From a virus: a stretch of 64,000 bases of DNA. Within the stretch, counting starts at the first letter, position 1. Every line of letters begins with the position of its first letter. The notes under the pieces are model-generated. The model had not been told where the DNA came from and made no database searches. It worked only from the letters and a program-made list of their open reading frames with translations. Below, piece by piece: positions 1 through 11,600 of the stretch. A program made the position numbers and the translations under genes. Where the stretch lies: positions 22,861 through 86,860 of IMG/VR virus record IMGVR_UViG_3300030451_003654; one strand, 5' to 3'.

Positions 1-1
1 T

Positions 2-58
2 AAAACTGCATACAATATTTTAAAGGCGTTAAATTCAGAAAATGAGGTGAGATATTAA
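2..58 (+). CDS. C-terminal end of an upstream gene (partial)
   Basis: One frame is open from base 2 to a TAA at 56-58 and reads KTAYNILKALNSENEVRY. The stop overlaps the ATG of the next gene as TAATG, the same junction type used many times elsewhere in this genome. The GAGGTGA ribosome-binding site of the next gene lies inside it. The rest of the gene is outside the window, so its function is unknown. With only 18 codons visible, the call rests mainly on the overlap. Confidence 0.4.
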   Translation, partial: KTAYNILKALNSENEVRY

Positions 59-1584
59 TGGCAAAAGATTTAGAAGTAGATGAGTGGGAATTATATGATG
101 CATTAGCAAAGGTAAATGATAACAGCGATTTAGAGGTTATTCGTTCTAAGAAAATAGAGATGCCTAAAGATGTTATACGCTGGAAAAATGTAGTAGGAGA
201 GTTTTCTCTTTACAATGAGTATTCAGCAAAAATGTCATATTTTGTATCGTTAGGTCAGATATTAAAAGATTCAGTTAGAGTACCAATAGGTAGATTGGCT
301 CTTGACCCAAGAATACATTATTGTTGGATTCAAACTTCAAGGAGTGGTAAAACAACAATGTTTGATTTCTTGTGTCCTGTATGGGAAAGAACCTTTGAAT
401 TAATTAATGCTTATCCTACAACAAGAAACCAATTACCGCTAACAGGTGTTCGCAATTTTACATTGAACAATCCTGATAGTTTTACAGACCAAGCATTGTT
501 AGGAACAATGAAGATGAATGTACCAAACCCTGAATACAATAGACAGGAAGCAAGAGAAGATGATGATTATGATACCCCAGAATTTACCGATGTAACCATT
601 TTTGGTAGTCTGTATGGTAGCGGTATTATTGCTTTTGATGAGTTTGAACATTCGGGTATTTTTAAGGAGTCGCAACATAAACAAGAAACAGTTATGCTAT
701 TTCAAAAGTTTATGAATCGCTTAGATTCTAAGAGCCACTTAATTAAGAAAAGGCTAACTGAGTGGGGTAAAGATTTAGTTGTTGATTCACAAAGAAGTTT
801 ATGGGCTACAACATTACCACCTGAAGGATTAGAAAAAGTTATTCTAACAAAGGGTGTATTTCAAAGAATGTGGTTGTATGTTAGAGATGTTCCCGAATCT
901 TTGAGGGCACAAATGGAAGAAGATTACATTGATATGGTTGGTGAAATCTTAGAAGATGAAGATGGTTCATCTGTTTATCATGAAGAATTTTCTGAGATGC
1001 TTTACAATACTTATAGATGGGTTCAAGATAGATTAGAAGCAGTAGATGGTGATAAAAGAAAAGTTGTAACTTGGTCTGAAGATGGACAGAAGGCTTTGAA
1101 AAATGTTTGGAGAGGTATGAAGAAATATATGAATACTTTTGATGACAGTATTTATGAAGCATTAAATACATTTTTAATGAATATGATTAACAATATCTGT
1201 ATTGCTGCGGCTTTATGTGCTGTATCTGAAAGAAGTACAGTTATTACTGCTAAACATATTAAACAAGGTAGGCAATTGACTGATGAATCTTTTGACTCTA
1301 TTACAAGTTGGTTCACAGAAAAGTTAAAGAAGAAGCCAAAGAGATTTTCTGATAAGAGTAATGAAAAGATGTATATCGCTGCTTATAATGCAACAAACCC
1401 AAAGGTTAAAGTTAATGGTACTAATGGATGGGTAGATAAAAAGTTGATGATTGAGTCTTTCAGAAAGAATGAACAATGTGGGAGAAATAAATTTTACAGA
1501 CATTGGCATAGTGTAAAACACATTTTTGAGGAAATAAGAACAACTAAAACTTATGTAAGATTAAAGGTGAATAAAGATGAGTAA
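58..1584 (+). CDS. P-loop ATPase, probable replicative helicase-type protein
   Basis: A 508-residue protein. A Walker A-like segment SRSGKTT lies at residues 94-100 (Lys98) and lacks the usual first glycine. A Walker B segment IIAFDEFEH has Asp194 and Glu195. The C-terminal ~130 residues are basic and could form a winged-helix domain. The arrangement resembles virus-encoded primase-helicase or DUF3987-like ATPases of replication modules, but I cannot assign a family with certainty. The start is supported by GAGGTGA eight bases upstream. The next gene overlaps its 3' end by eight bases and encodes a proofreading-type exonuclease, so both probably act in viral DNA replication in the cytoplasm. 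A DNA-packaging or recombination ATPase is the alternative. Confidence 0.65.
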   Translation: MAKDLEVDEWELYDALAKVNDNSDLEVIRSKKIEMPKDVIRWKNVVGEFSLYNEYSAKMSYFVSLGQILKDSVRVPIGRLALDPRIHYCWIQTSRSGKTTMFDFLCPVWERTFELINAYPTTRNQLPLTGVRNFTLNNPDSFTDQALLGTMKMNVPNPEYNRQEAREDDDYDTPEFTDVTIFGSLYGSGIIAFDEFEHSGIFKESQHKQETVMLFQKFMNRLDSKSHLIKKRLTEWGKDLVVDSQRSLWATTLPPEGLEKVILTKGVFQRMWLYVRDVPESLRAQMEEDYIDMVGEILEDEDGSSVYHEEFSEMLYNTYRWVQDRLEAVDGDKRKVVTWSEDGQKALKNVWRGMKKYMNTFDDSIYEALNTFLMNMINNICIAAALCAVSERSTVITAKHIKQGRQLTDESFDSITSWFTEKLKKKPKRFSDKSNEKMYIAAYNATNPKVKVNGTNGWVDKKLMIESFRKNEQCGRNKFYRHWHSVKHIFEEIRTTKTYVRLKVNKDE

Positions 1585-2182
1585 TGTATTATCGTTTGAT
1601 ATAGAAACTAAAAATTTGAGTTATGAGATAGGAGGTTGGGGCAATACCCATTTATTTAAAGTTGCTTGTGTAACTACTTGGGATGGAGAAAATGGTGTAA
1701 TTTATGTGGATGAACCTCTAAAAGAATTAAAAAAAGGTACTAATGTTGAAATTAAATCATTAAGAGAGTTTAAGTTTGATATAGATGAGCACTTTCAAAA
1801 AGGTGGAATTTTATTAGGACATAATATTAACGCTTTTGATTTACCTGTCCTTAGAGATTCTATGGATATTTATATTGTAAGAAAATATTTAGAGGATAAA
1901 TCAAATAGATGTATTGATACAAGTGCCTATCTATTAAAAGAACATGGGAAAAGAATTCATTTGGACAATTTGGTTAAATGTACCATAGACGACCAAAAGA
2001 ATATGAGTAGTATTGATTCCGTAGTTAAATGGAAAGCGGGAGAATATGATGATGTGGTGGATTATTGCCTTAAAGATTCACAATTGACCTATGATTTATG
2101 GAAATACGGTCAAGAAAATGGTATAGTCAAGTATTTTGACGAAGAAGAAAATATATTTACTGAGTTGCAGGTAAATTGGTAA
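1577..2182 (+). CDS. DEDDy-type 3'-5' exonuclease (RNase H-like fold)
   Basis: A 201-residue protein with all the exonuclease motifs of the DnaQ/PolB proofreading superfamily. Exo I is FDIET (Asp8, Glu10), Exo II is GHNINAFDLP (Asp88), and Exo III is YCLKD (Tyr163, Asp167), which places it in the DEDDy group. The expected reaction is Mg-dependent removal of nucleotides from DNA 3' ends. No polymerase domain follows, so it is a stand-alone nuclease that may proofread for a separate polymerase or process ends. It starts inside the ATPase gene with AAAGGTGA upstream and is the last rightward gene before a strong terminator. Confidence 0.85.
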   Translation: MSNVLSFDIETKNLSYEIGGWGNTHLFKVACVTTWDGENGVIYVDEPLKELKKGTNVEIKSLREFKFDIDEHFQKGGILLGHNINAFDLPVLRDSMDIYIVRKYLEDKSNRCIDTSAYLLKEHGKRIHLDNLVKCTIDDQKNMSSIDSVVKWKAGEYDDVVDYCLKDSQLTYDLWKYGQENGIVKYFDEEENIFTELQVNW

Positions 2183-2210
2183 GGGCATTGAGTAAAAAAG
2201 TTATTTTTAT

Positions 2211-2251
2211 CGGGGTGTAGCCGTGTAAAAGCGGCTATGCCTCGTTTTTTT
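2211..2251 (+). terminator. Strong stem-loop terminator between convergent gene blocks
   Basis: Bases 2211-2223 pair with 2232-2244 in a 13-bp stem (a few G-T pairs, 8-base loop), followed directly by a run of seven T at 2245-2251. It lies 28 bases after the exonuclease stop and just before the end of the leftward late genes. It fits a terminator for the + strand replication operon and may also affect the opposing transcript. Archaeal termination mainly needs the T-run; the hairpin adds support. Confidence 0.8.
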
Positions 2252-2263
2252 ACGCCAAAATCG

Positions 2264-2419
2264 CTAATTTTTAATTTTTAGTGATTTTTTAATCCTGCGT
2301 TTTAACTTTTTACCCATTATAAATGCAATAGTTGTATAAAATAGTACTTCTAATACTACTGCTAATATAAACATCCAACCTTTAACACAATAATTAGTGT
2401 CAGGCAAACAATATTCCAT
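2264..2419 (-). CDS. Small single-span membrane protein (51 aa)
   Basis: A 51-residue ORF starting MEYCLPDTNYC, with one clear membrane span at residues about 15-34 (WMFILAVVLEVLFYTTIAFI) and a very basic tail (KKLKRRIKKSLKIKN). It begins ten bases after the stop of the upstream fibre gene, with a GTGAT sequence in front of its ATG. It is the last gene of the leftward late array, a common place for lysis or release genes. The Cys4/Cys11 pair before the span is notable. A holin- or spanin-like role is possible but cannot be shown. The positive-inside rule suggests the C-terminus is cytoplasmic. Confidence 0.65.
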   Translation of the reverse strand: MEYCLPDTNYCVKGWMFILAVVLEVLFYTTIAFIMGKKLKRRIKKSLKIKN

Positions 2420-2429
2420 ATTAATCACA

Positions 2430-3077
2430 TCATGTTATAATTATTTTAAAGTGATAAGCATCTGAAACGCTTGCTGAACCAGCAATGACATTTGAGTTTG
2501 TATCTTGTCCACCATTAGGGTTAGCAACTTTAAAAATTAATTCACCTGCTACTGCTGTATTAAGAACATCAATTCTAAAACCATTACCATAAGGTGCTCT
2601 ATAAGGAGAAGTTATTGTACCAAGAGCAGGTGAAATTTGTACATGTCCATTATTATGATTATTTCCTACATCAGTTATCGGCAAACAAGCGGCAGATTCA
2701 GTACCTGAACCTGTCATAGTAGAATGTAAAAAGGCTAAAACATCTATTCTATATTCAGTACCTGCTGATAAATTAATTGTACCATTTGTTATTGTAGGAG
2801 AAGATACTAAACCATTTTGATGTGCTACCATATCTGCAACAGGTCGGGCATTTACTTGTATTCCTGTAATTACATCAACATATACTGTTCCATTTGTTAT
2901 ATCTCTAACAGTCATTTCAACAGAAGAAAAATTATTAGGTACTGAAGGATGTGCTTTACTTGTAAAAGCAATTAGTTTAGTACCAACAAGGCTTCCGCCA
3001 CCTCCGCCACCTCCACCTGCTAATCTTTTCTTTTTGGCTTTTACACCTTTTCTAATTAACTGCATATGTATATCCAT
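2430..3077 (-). CDS. Tail fibre or appendage protein with polyglycine hinge
   Basis: A 215-residue protein. A short basic head (about 20 residues) is followed by a run of eight glycines at about residues 22-29, then a beta-rich, Asn/Thr/Gly-rich domain of about 180 residues. This composition is typical of virion appendage tips or fibre-attached domains. It lies directly downstream of the 740-residue fibre gene, whose end overlaps its start region. ATG 3077 is preferred over 3086 because GGTTGAT precedes it. The polyglycine probably acts as a flexible joint. No enzyme motif is visible. A receptor-binding tip or a fibre-associated adhesin is a reasonable guess. Confidence 0.6.
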   Translation of the reverse strand: MDIHMQLIRKGVKAKKKRLAGGGGGGGGSLVGTKLIAFTSKAHPSVPNNFSSVEMTVRDITNGTVYVDVITGIQVNARPVADMVAHQNGLVSSPTITNGTINLSAGTEYRIDVLAFLHSTMTGSGTESAACLPITDVGNNHNNGHVQISPALGTITSPYRAPYGNGFRIDVLNTAVAGELIFKVANPNGGQDTNSNVIAGSASVSDAYHFKIIIT

Positions 3078-3078
3078 A

Positions 3079-5301
3079 TCAACCAACCTTTAACCATTCA
3101 ATAGAATTTATTTTAAGATAAGTAGCCATATCAAATGCCGCTAAAGCATCCGATGAAACAGTTGTAGAAGTACCTGTTCTAATTACATCAAGAGGAATTC
3201 CATTACCTGTTGCTATAATATGTCCACCACCTGTTGTATTACATGCTTGTACTGAACATGCTTGTTTAGCAAATATAAAGAACGATGTTCCTATTTTACA
3301 ACCATGAGGCAAACCAATAAAACCTGAAGATACATCCATTACAATACTACTACCTGATTGACTTTGCCCTAAAATAGAATTTGCTGTAATAGTAGATACC
3401 TTAGCATTTAAATTATTAGAAGTAGAACCAATTACTTTCCAAAAAGATAATGATTGATTGTAACCTGTACTGTTATAATATTCTCCATGAAATTTCTCTA
3501 CTTCATAATTTGGGTCTTCTTCTGCTGAATTTCTAACCGCTTGTATAGTAATAGATTCATTCGGTCTAATTAGTAAAGCCGATTGATTACCTCCGAATGG
3601 TGGGAATTCATATAAAGGATTACCATCAATATCAGGTATTCCACCCGCTATATGACTTTGTGTTATACAATTTGTTAAATTAACAGTATGAGCACTATAT
3701 ATTGTACTTGTATTATCTCTTGCATCAAACCCTTTATGCCAACATTGTTGAATTTTAATATTATGTGGTAATGCAGGGTCATCAACACAAAATACAAACA
3801 TAGGTACATTTGCAATATTAGATAAAGTTAATCTTTTACCTGTAAATGTTGATGGGTTTGCTAAGTGTACAAATGCACCACCACCTACTAATCCATTAGC
3901 GGGATTTGGTACAGTTTTACCTTCTAACATTGTAGCATAATCAGCATGGGCTGAACCACCAGATGCAATCCATTCTTGATTTAAAATTTGATTTTTAGCA
4001 TTTATACCAATGTAAAATACTTCAGCAGTATTAGGGCTAATTATTTGTGAAGGGTCAAGAGCACTTTGTATTGTAGGTTTTGCTGAAATTGTTGTACCAG
4101 CACCTGTTTCTTCTAATCGGAAAAACTTTTGCCTTGAAGCATTATATGTTCCTAAGTTATCAATTTTATAATCAGCAGCAATACTTAAGCCTTGAATAAA
4201 ATTTACAGTCAATGGTGCAGTATTATAAGTTACAGAACCACCCGAAACAACAAGACTATTATTGATAGTTAAATGACCCGCTTCTGTTAAAGTAGCAATT
4301 GTAGTAGCAGCGTTATTTATAAATGTAAAGGATTGTGATGATTCATCGTTATCAGCATCTATTCTAAAGGACATATTACCATCAGACCTAATTGCAAAGT
4401 CATTATCAGTTGGTCCAATTAAATCCCCTCCACTTATTGTTAAATCCCCTCCTATTACTACATTATCATCGGTGTCCATTGTAATAGTGCTTCCTGAGTC
4501 TGAGGCTTTGATGATATTGCTTCCCACGATTAAACTACCTGCAATTGACAAATCTCCATTACCATCAATTGAACCTTTTGAAGCCCCGCCATATTTAACA
4601 TCTAATACAGGATTAGTAATTGTACCATCTTGACCTTCAATAACTGCACCTGCTTCTCCACCCGTATTTTTAACATGAAGGATAGGCTTAGAACCTTCAG
4701 ACCTTTCCATTTGAATAGCACCTACATTTGTAGAGCCATAGAAAGAAATATCTGTTCCGCTAATACCTATTACTTCAGCACCTGCGGTATTGTATATTTT
4801 ATCAATACTTTCAGAAAGTACTGTCTTATTATACCCATATAATTGTACAGGTCTTGTAATTACATTTGGGTCTGTTCCACCTACTACCTTTACCATAGCA
4901 ACAGGTATATCACCCGTAGCCAAATTATCAGGTACTCTTGGTGTTGTACTTGCTGTTCCTTCTCTAACTTGTAATGCTGAACCCGCAATTACAATAATAT
5001 CATATCTATCATTTGTACTATCCGCATCTGATGTTAATTCAACTGCGGTTGGAGTACCCGAATAAATCCTTCCATCTCTTTTATATTTAATTGCACCACT
5101 AAATTGAAATTTTGTTCTTGTTACTCCTGTTACTTGTTGAAAATTACTACCACCATAACTAACAACATAGTTACCTCTTGATGCTTGAGCAAGTACTTTA
5201 ATAAGACCACTATGGATATGGTCTGTTCCGTCTTTTACTCCATCTGTTGTATTTGTTGCACTTAGCGATGTTATATAATCTTTATTTGTATAATCTACCA
5301 T
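3079..5301 (-). CDS. Tail fibre protein
   Basis: A 740-residue protein. The N-terminal ~180 residues look like a fibre-attachment module. Residues about 200-350 contain short repeated beta elements (GSLIVGSN, GDLTISGGD, FAIRSDGNMSFR, LTEAGHLTINNSLVVSGG) like those of trimeric beta-helical phage fibres. The C-terminal half is a beta-rich head containing several His and Cys residues. Gene order (tape measure, distal tail, hub, then this) supports a role in host-surface recognition at the tail tip. The specific receptor cannot be read from the sequence. Confidence 0.8.
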   Translation of the reverse strand: MVDYTNKDYITSLSATNTTDGVKDGTDHIHSGLIKVLAQASRGNYVVSYGGSNFQQVTGVTRTKFQFSGAIKYKRDGRIYSGTPTAVELTSDADSTNDRYDIIVIAGSALQVREGTASTTPRVPDNLATGDIPVAMVKVVGGTDPNVITRPVQLYGYNKTVLSESIDKIYNTAGAEVIGISGTDISFYGSTNVGAIQMERSEGSKPILHVKNTGGEAGAVIEGQDGTITNPVLDVKYGGASKGSIDGNGDLSIAGSLIVGSNIIKASDSGSTITMDTDDNVVIGGDLTISGGDLIGPTDNDFAIRSDGNMSFRIDADNDESSQSFTFINNAATTIATLTEAGHLTINNSLVVSGGSVTYNTAPLTVNFIQGLSIAADYKIDNLGTYNASRQKFFRLEETGAGTTISAKPTIQSALDPSQIISPNTAEVFYIGINAKNQILNQEWIASGGSAHADYATMLEGKTVPNPANGLVGGGAFVHLANPSTFTGKRLTLSNIANVPMFVFCVDDPALPHNIKIQQCWHKGFDARDNTSTIYSAHTVNLTNCITQSHIAGGIPDIDGNPLYEFPPFGGNQSALLIRPNESITIQAVRNSAEEDPNYEVEKFHGEYYNSTGYNQSLSFWKVIGSTSNNLNAKVSTITANSILGQSQSGSSIVMDVSSGFIGLPHGCKIGTSFFIFAKQACSVQACNTTGGGHIIATGNGIPLDVIRTGTSTTVSSDALAAFDMATYLKINSIEWLKVG

Positions 5302-5302
5302 T

Positions 5303-5677
5303 TTACTCTACCTCTATAATAATTCTTATGTCATAATTTTTTGTTGATTCAAGTGGTCCAATTGGGTCTATTGGTACTCTTAATAACATTGTTGTACCTG
5401 CCGAATCAAATATTCCTACTTCTCTAATCACATATCCTGTATATGAAGAACCCGAAATTCTTGAATAAAACTCTACTTGGTTTGTTAAAGACCTTGTAAC
5501 GGAATTTAATGCAAATGGGTTATTGTTAGTTATAGAAGCATCAAGAGTATTTAATGTAGGGTCAGTACTTCCCCCTGCTTCTCCAATATCTATTTTATTA
5601 AATGCATTAAAGCCACCTGTTTTATCTCCTCTAATTGCTTGCGCTAATAATTCTTTTCCACCGTCTGTAATCGTCAT
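5303..5677 (-). CDS. Tail-collar or fibre-connector protein (DUF3751-like)
   Basis: A 124-residue protein beginning MTITDGGKELLAQAIRG and containing VIREVGIFDSAG, a pattern typical of the N-terminal region of tail-collar fibre proteins, where a beta domain docks to the baseplate. It sits between the hub and the long fibre, so it most likely links fibre to tail tip. GGAGGATTTGGC precedes the ATG. It overlaps the hub gene by four bases (ATGA). Family assignment is from remembered motif similarity only. Confidence 0.65.
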   Translation of the reverse strand: MTITDGGKELLAQAIRGDKTGGFNAFNKIDIGEAGGSTDPTLNTLDASITNNNPFALNSVTRSLTNQVEFYSRISGSSYTGYVIREVGIFDSAGTTMLLRVPIDPIGPLESTKNYDIRIIIEVE

Positions 5678-8600
5678 GCCAAATCCTCCCTCATCAGATT
5701 AGTAATGCTACCTGCACTTCCAATAAACCCTAATGGAGTATTAAAACCTAATGTAGTGTTAAACCCAAGAGTTTGTTCAGGGGCAAGTCCTACTTCATCT
5801 ATTTGTATTTCTAATTCTTTAATCTTAACGCCTGTAATACTATCAAATATTTCAGCCGACTCTACAAATTCTGTTCCTCTAATTTCTGAAGAAACCTTTT
5901 TACCTGAAGCAATAACTTCAGCAATTCTATAAAATAAGTTTTTATTATAATAACCTAATGAATATACAGGTAATTTACCTATCCTATGGTTAATTGCTAA
6001 AATCATATACCTTCCTACTCTAATATTTAGACTTGGATAATCTAACTTAATTATATCTCCTACTTCTAAATGTTCTGTACCTTCATCACCTATTGTAATA
6101 TTAATTTGATTATTATCATTATTATGAAGTCTTAATAAATCTAATGCTCTTTCATCTACTTGTTTTTGTGTCGTTAAACTCAAATCAGTTTCTTCAAGAG
6201 TTTTAATACCTACCTCTTTAATACTTTTATTATCTGACTTTAAACCTCTTACACCATTACCATAAACTATTACATTATTATATAAATCAAACATTGTTTT
6301 ATTTCTTGATGTTGAAGTTATTTGTGACTCTCCTTCTGTTAAAGTTACATCTACTATATCATCTTCATCATTTATTTTTCTAATCTTAACATTTTTATTG
6401 ATAACGATTGGTTCTAAGTTTTTATATCTTGAAATATAAAGTAGAGCATTATATAAATCCGAACCATTAAATGTAGGTGAAGCAAAGTACTTTTCGCTAA
6501 TTTCTTTCTTTGTATAAGTAATATCATTTATTTCAAATAAATCGTTAATAATATTTTCTATTTCTTGCCCTATATTAAAAGTTGTACCAATCTTAGCAGA
6601 TTCTATATTTTGAGTATTAACAAATGCTGGAACTGTAATATCAAAAGTTTCACCTAAAGAAACTAACCCTTTCATTTCTTTTATTTCATTAAAAGTTATT
6701 TTAGTCATACCTGATGAACTATGATTACCATCATCTATTATTTCGTTTGACATATTCATTAGAGTGTTATACTTATTTATACCATCGTTTAGTGTTAGAT
6801 TATAACTACCTTCAGGGAATTTTTCTAATATAGTTGCTTTATTCCTTAATAATGGATAACTTGAAGAAATAGGTTCAGGGTCTAATAACACATACATAGA
6901 TAAAATACCGTCTGCTGTTCCAGCCATACCTTCTTCTTCTACAATTTCATTACCTACTAATTGTGTTGCATTAACAGCAGTACCACCACTATCTACTTTA
7001 AAAGTTTCTTGTTTTTTCCCACTTACATTTATCTTAGGTATGTTTTCTAAGGTTTCATTTTTAGTAGGATGTTTTGAATATCTTGTAGATAAAGAATTTA
7101 AAAATATTTCTTTAGGGCTAAAATCGTAAAAACAAGTATCAGATAATTTCATTACTCTATATCCTTGCATTGTTACATCTACTGTTCCTGCGTTATCAAT
7201 CCATATATTATGTATTTGTTGTCCATCTGTACTAAAAGTTATTTCATGTTTTAATATTTGATGTATATGAGCAGGTATTACATGCTTTGCTTTAAAGTAA
7301 TTTGCATTTGTTAAAGGTGTCCATTCATAAGTACTTGGGTTATATTCTCCAGGCATTTTTAAACTTACTACTGAAGGTGCGCTAAACTGTGTATTAGCAG
7401 TATCTTCTCCTGCAATTGTAACATTACTAACTAAATATAAACCTGTTAGATTAGGAGAAAATTGTAACCAATTATTTTTAAATACACCTGTACTAAAATC
7501 AATTGTAATTTGTCTTATATCTCCATTATCCATAAGTTTAAATCTATCCTCAGAAGAAAAATCAGCATCAACATTAGAAACTATTATACCTGTATCAGCA
7601 TCATGTAATAATAGATGAGGCTTAAATGCAAATAAACCTGCTAATATATTATCTTCAACACCACGACTTGAAGATATATTTTTTGTAAATTCTGTACTAT
7701 ACCTATGTGGTGCCCAAAATTGACTACAACTAAGAATAGGAAAATGCCATGAAAATACAGCATCTTGTTGTGCACCATTTCCGTCATTATAATGTTCTGC
7801 AAACATATCTGATTGATATACTGTGCCTCCCGATTTAACTAACGAAGTACTTTGATTATGAGGAAATGCCCAACCATAATTCATACCATTACTAAAACCA
7901 TCAATTTCTGTTTGTATAGAAAAAGAAGCACCAGCAGTTAAATGTTTATTATTTTTAAAAGAACCTTGAATCGGTTTTTGATGTAAAAGAGTAAAATAAC
8001 CTGAAGAATATAAACCTCCATGATTTAAATTATCTCCAGAACTTGTATAGGTTTTAATACCATATTTAATATTTAAACCACTAACTACTGTATTATTACC
8101 TTCTTCAAATACTTGCATAAGTCTTGAAGGATGATAATATGTTTTATAATGTGGGTCGTGTCTATAAATTCGAGTACCTGAAGATAAATTCCTACCTGCA
8201 TATGCGGAAAATAAATCTAATTCACTATTAGCCGTATCTATTGCTTGTACCATTCCTATAAATCTTGGTCTTTTAATATCATCATTTTCAAGATAATAAA
8301 TCATATCTTTTACTTGATAAACTGAAGTATCTAATACCTCAATACTGTTATCTCCATTATTACAAGCGGAAGTTGAATCTGATTGCATGTAATTAAAAGT
8401 ACCACCTACATAAGACCTATCTCCTCTATCCATTGATGTAGCACTTCCTGTTCCACCTACTTCTTTATATCTATGTGTAGTAGCGAAAGGATGTAGTCTT
8501 TTTGCACCAGCAAACGACTTTGCTTCTAAACCAAAATCAAATGCTGTATTATCAGACCATAAATAATACCCTGCAAAAACAAATGGTAAATATACTTTAG

Positions 8601-11600
8601 GTAAATCAATATCTACATTAAATGTATGTCCAGCACCATCAAAAGAGGTAGTACTCCAATCGGCAGAAGCCAAATTAAAAATATAGAACATTTCTACAGT
8701 ATCGCCCCAATGTTTTCCTTTTTCTGAAAAATAAGTAGTTTCGCCAACAGCAGTATTTTGTTCGGGGAATAGAGAAAATCTTAGATAAGCCGTATTATGA
8801 TGCATCTGAATATATCTATTATCTCTTATAAGACCTGCATTACTCGCTAATAGTCCTTCAATATTAGGTCGCCAATTATTTCCAAAACTTCCATATTTAA
8901 ATACAGTATTAAAAGGAGTAAAACTTGTTTTACTAAGTCTATCTTTATCTCTTGTTCCTGAAGCGTCTTTTAACTGTACTCTCATAACATATATATCATC
9001 ATCTACTGCCATTGGTACTAATGCACCATCAGCATTTCCATTAGCAGGAAATCTTAGACTATTACATCTTTGGTCGGTAGTCATCATAAAATCTCCACCT
9101 AATGTATGTCTTAATCCATGAAAACCTTGAGAAAAGGAATTTAAATTACTACGAGTAATTAACCTTACTCTATTTCTTGTATCACCATCTCTTAAGGTTA
9201 AAACTAAATCATTTGACGGACTACCAATTCCTGCTGCTGCAAATGTAACTGTATCTCCTATTTCATAATCTTGTCCACGATTAGCATCATTTATAGTAAA
9301 TATACTTGTAACTGCACCACCCGATACAACAACAGTCATTATTAGTCCTGTTCCTATACCATCTGTTGTTGATGATACATTTGTATAAGTACCGTCAGTA
9401 GCATCAGATACATTAGTAGTTATTGCACCTACTAAATCATTCGGAGTAATTTTTCCACTTATTGATGAGTGTACAATGCCCAACATTTCTCCTGTATTTT
9501 TAAACAATACATCATAACCGTGGTCTAAATCTGCAAATTGTCCATCATTAAAATCTTGAAACCAATTACCTGTTGAAACATATATATTTGTTTCTCCGAC
9601 AGTTACATTTTCGCTAATTTTAATAGGTGATTTATGGGCTAATCTTATTATTTGATAGTCATCTCTATATGATAAACCAGTATATTCATAACCTGATGTT
9701 TCAATATTTTCCATATCAATAATATTAAAAGACATGTCAAAGCCAATTTCTACTAATCTTCCTAAACTTGCTCTTTTAATATTTTGTGGTGATATACTTG
9801 AATTTATAATAGGTGAATACGAGTAATCATTAGAAGTTTTTTCAGTTGATACACCTTTACCATGATATTCTGAATGACTAATGTTTGATGCTATATCACT
9901 TCCTTTTGATATTAATGTTAGACCAAAATCCGAAAAATTAAAATTATGCCCACTATACCCAATATGATTTTCATTATTTATACTATCATTATAAATATCA
10001 CAAGGCGCAAAAATATGATAAAATAAACCTTTAGGGTCAGTTATTTCAAAATTATATTTAACATCACTTGTATTAGACCATACATTAGGATATGCAGAAT
10101 TTCTATAAAAGAAAAACCCTACATTATTTATAAATAAAGAATAATCTACTAATGGTAAAACTTCATTACCTGTGTATAATGTGTTTGCTAAAATTGGTTT
10201 TGTATTAGATTTAGAATTATCATAATATGTAAAATCAGCACAAAGACTTCCTAAGAATGTTTTATGCCCTCTTGCTTCGGGAGGCTTAATTAACATAGTT
10301 TCTGTACCATCTGATAAGGAAGATTTTAAAGTATTATTTAGTAAATTATTAAATTCTGACATAGGGGCATATATAGTAGGACTACTACTTGTTACCACAT
10401 CGCTGGAATTAGTAATAGTCAAAGATTCTTTAAATTTATAACTCGTAGCATATTTAATATATGTAGGTTTAATTCTTGAGTATTGATTATTATTAGTAGG
10501 CGAACCATAATTTGTTTCATTAATAATATAATCTATTTTATATAAATTAGTGCTATTTTGTAAATCAATATATTTAAAAATAGGATTACCAAATATATTA
10601 TTTTCATTTCTATTAATAGCAATAGCCTTTCTATTATTAGGAGTAGTATGAGTTTTATTATGTACGAGATTTACCAAACCACCATTAGTTAAACTTTGAG
10701 TATTAATTAAATATAGCCCTGCGCTATTTGTATATCTATTATCTGATGTATTAGCATCTACTCTACCTAATAAAAATGGAGATACAGGTGATATTGTAAT
10801 TACCTTCTCTTCATTTTCTGCACCAGAAACTGATACAATATCATAATTAGTCAAAGAAGATATTGTATTTATACTATGATAAGTATTAGTAGCCCCTTCA
10901 GTTGAAAGTCTAAATAAAAACTCATTATCATTATTTACATTAGTAGGACTGTTAATATCATATCCTAAAGACAGACTACCTGTTGTACCTGCTTTTTCTA
11001 CAAGGGTTGTTTCATTACCATATGAAGGGTGTGTTTTTCCAGCAGTAAAATATAATCCTTTATCAGCAGCATTTTTAATATTATTAGCATATTTTGTTGC
11101 ATCTTTATTTGTTTCTATACCTGTTCCTGATATAATATAATCTGATGTAGCAACATGAATAAGAGAAGATTTAGGATAATAACATCTTGCAGGTTCTATA
11201 AATGTAATAGCATTAACATTAACTTCCTTTACCGCAGCAATAAATCTACCATCTGATGTATATAGTTTAGTACCATAAGTCCATGTTGTATGGTCGCCCC
11301 CTAAATATTGTGTTGCCCCTGTATCGCCTGGAAATATACCCGATAAACTAAATGATGTATTAGATACAAGACCAACATTTGTTTCCCTAATGTCTTGTAT
11401 AGGATGTTCTGTTGAATAAATGTAATCGCTTGAATGAAGATATGATTTGTTAATTATAGGTCCTAATAATTTATGTATATCATCTCTACCTTTAATATTA
11501 TAAATTAATTGTCCTGATGAATTTAATTCGTCTTCTATATGTTCCACAGAACCATTAAATAATATTTTATCAATTATTGCTGAACCTGAAAAATAATCTA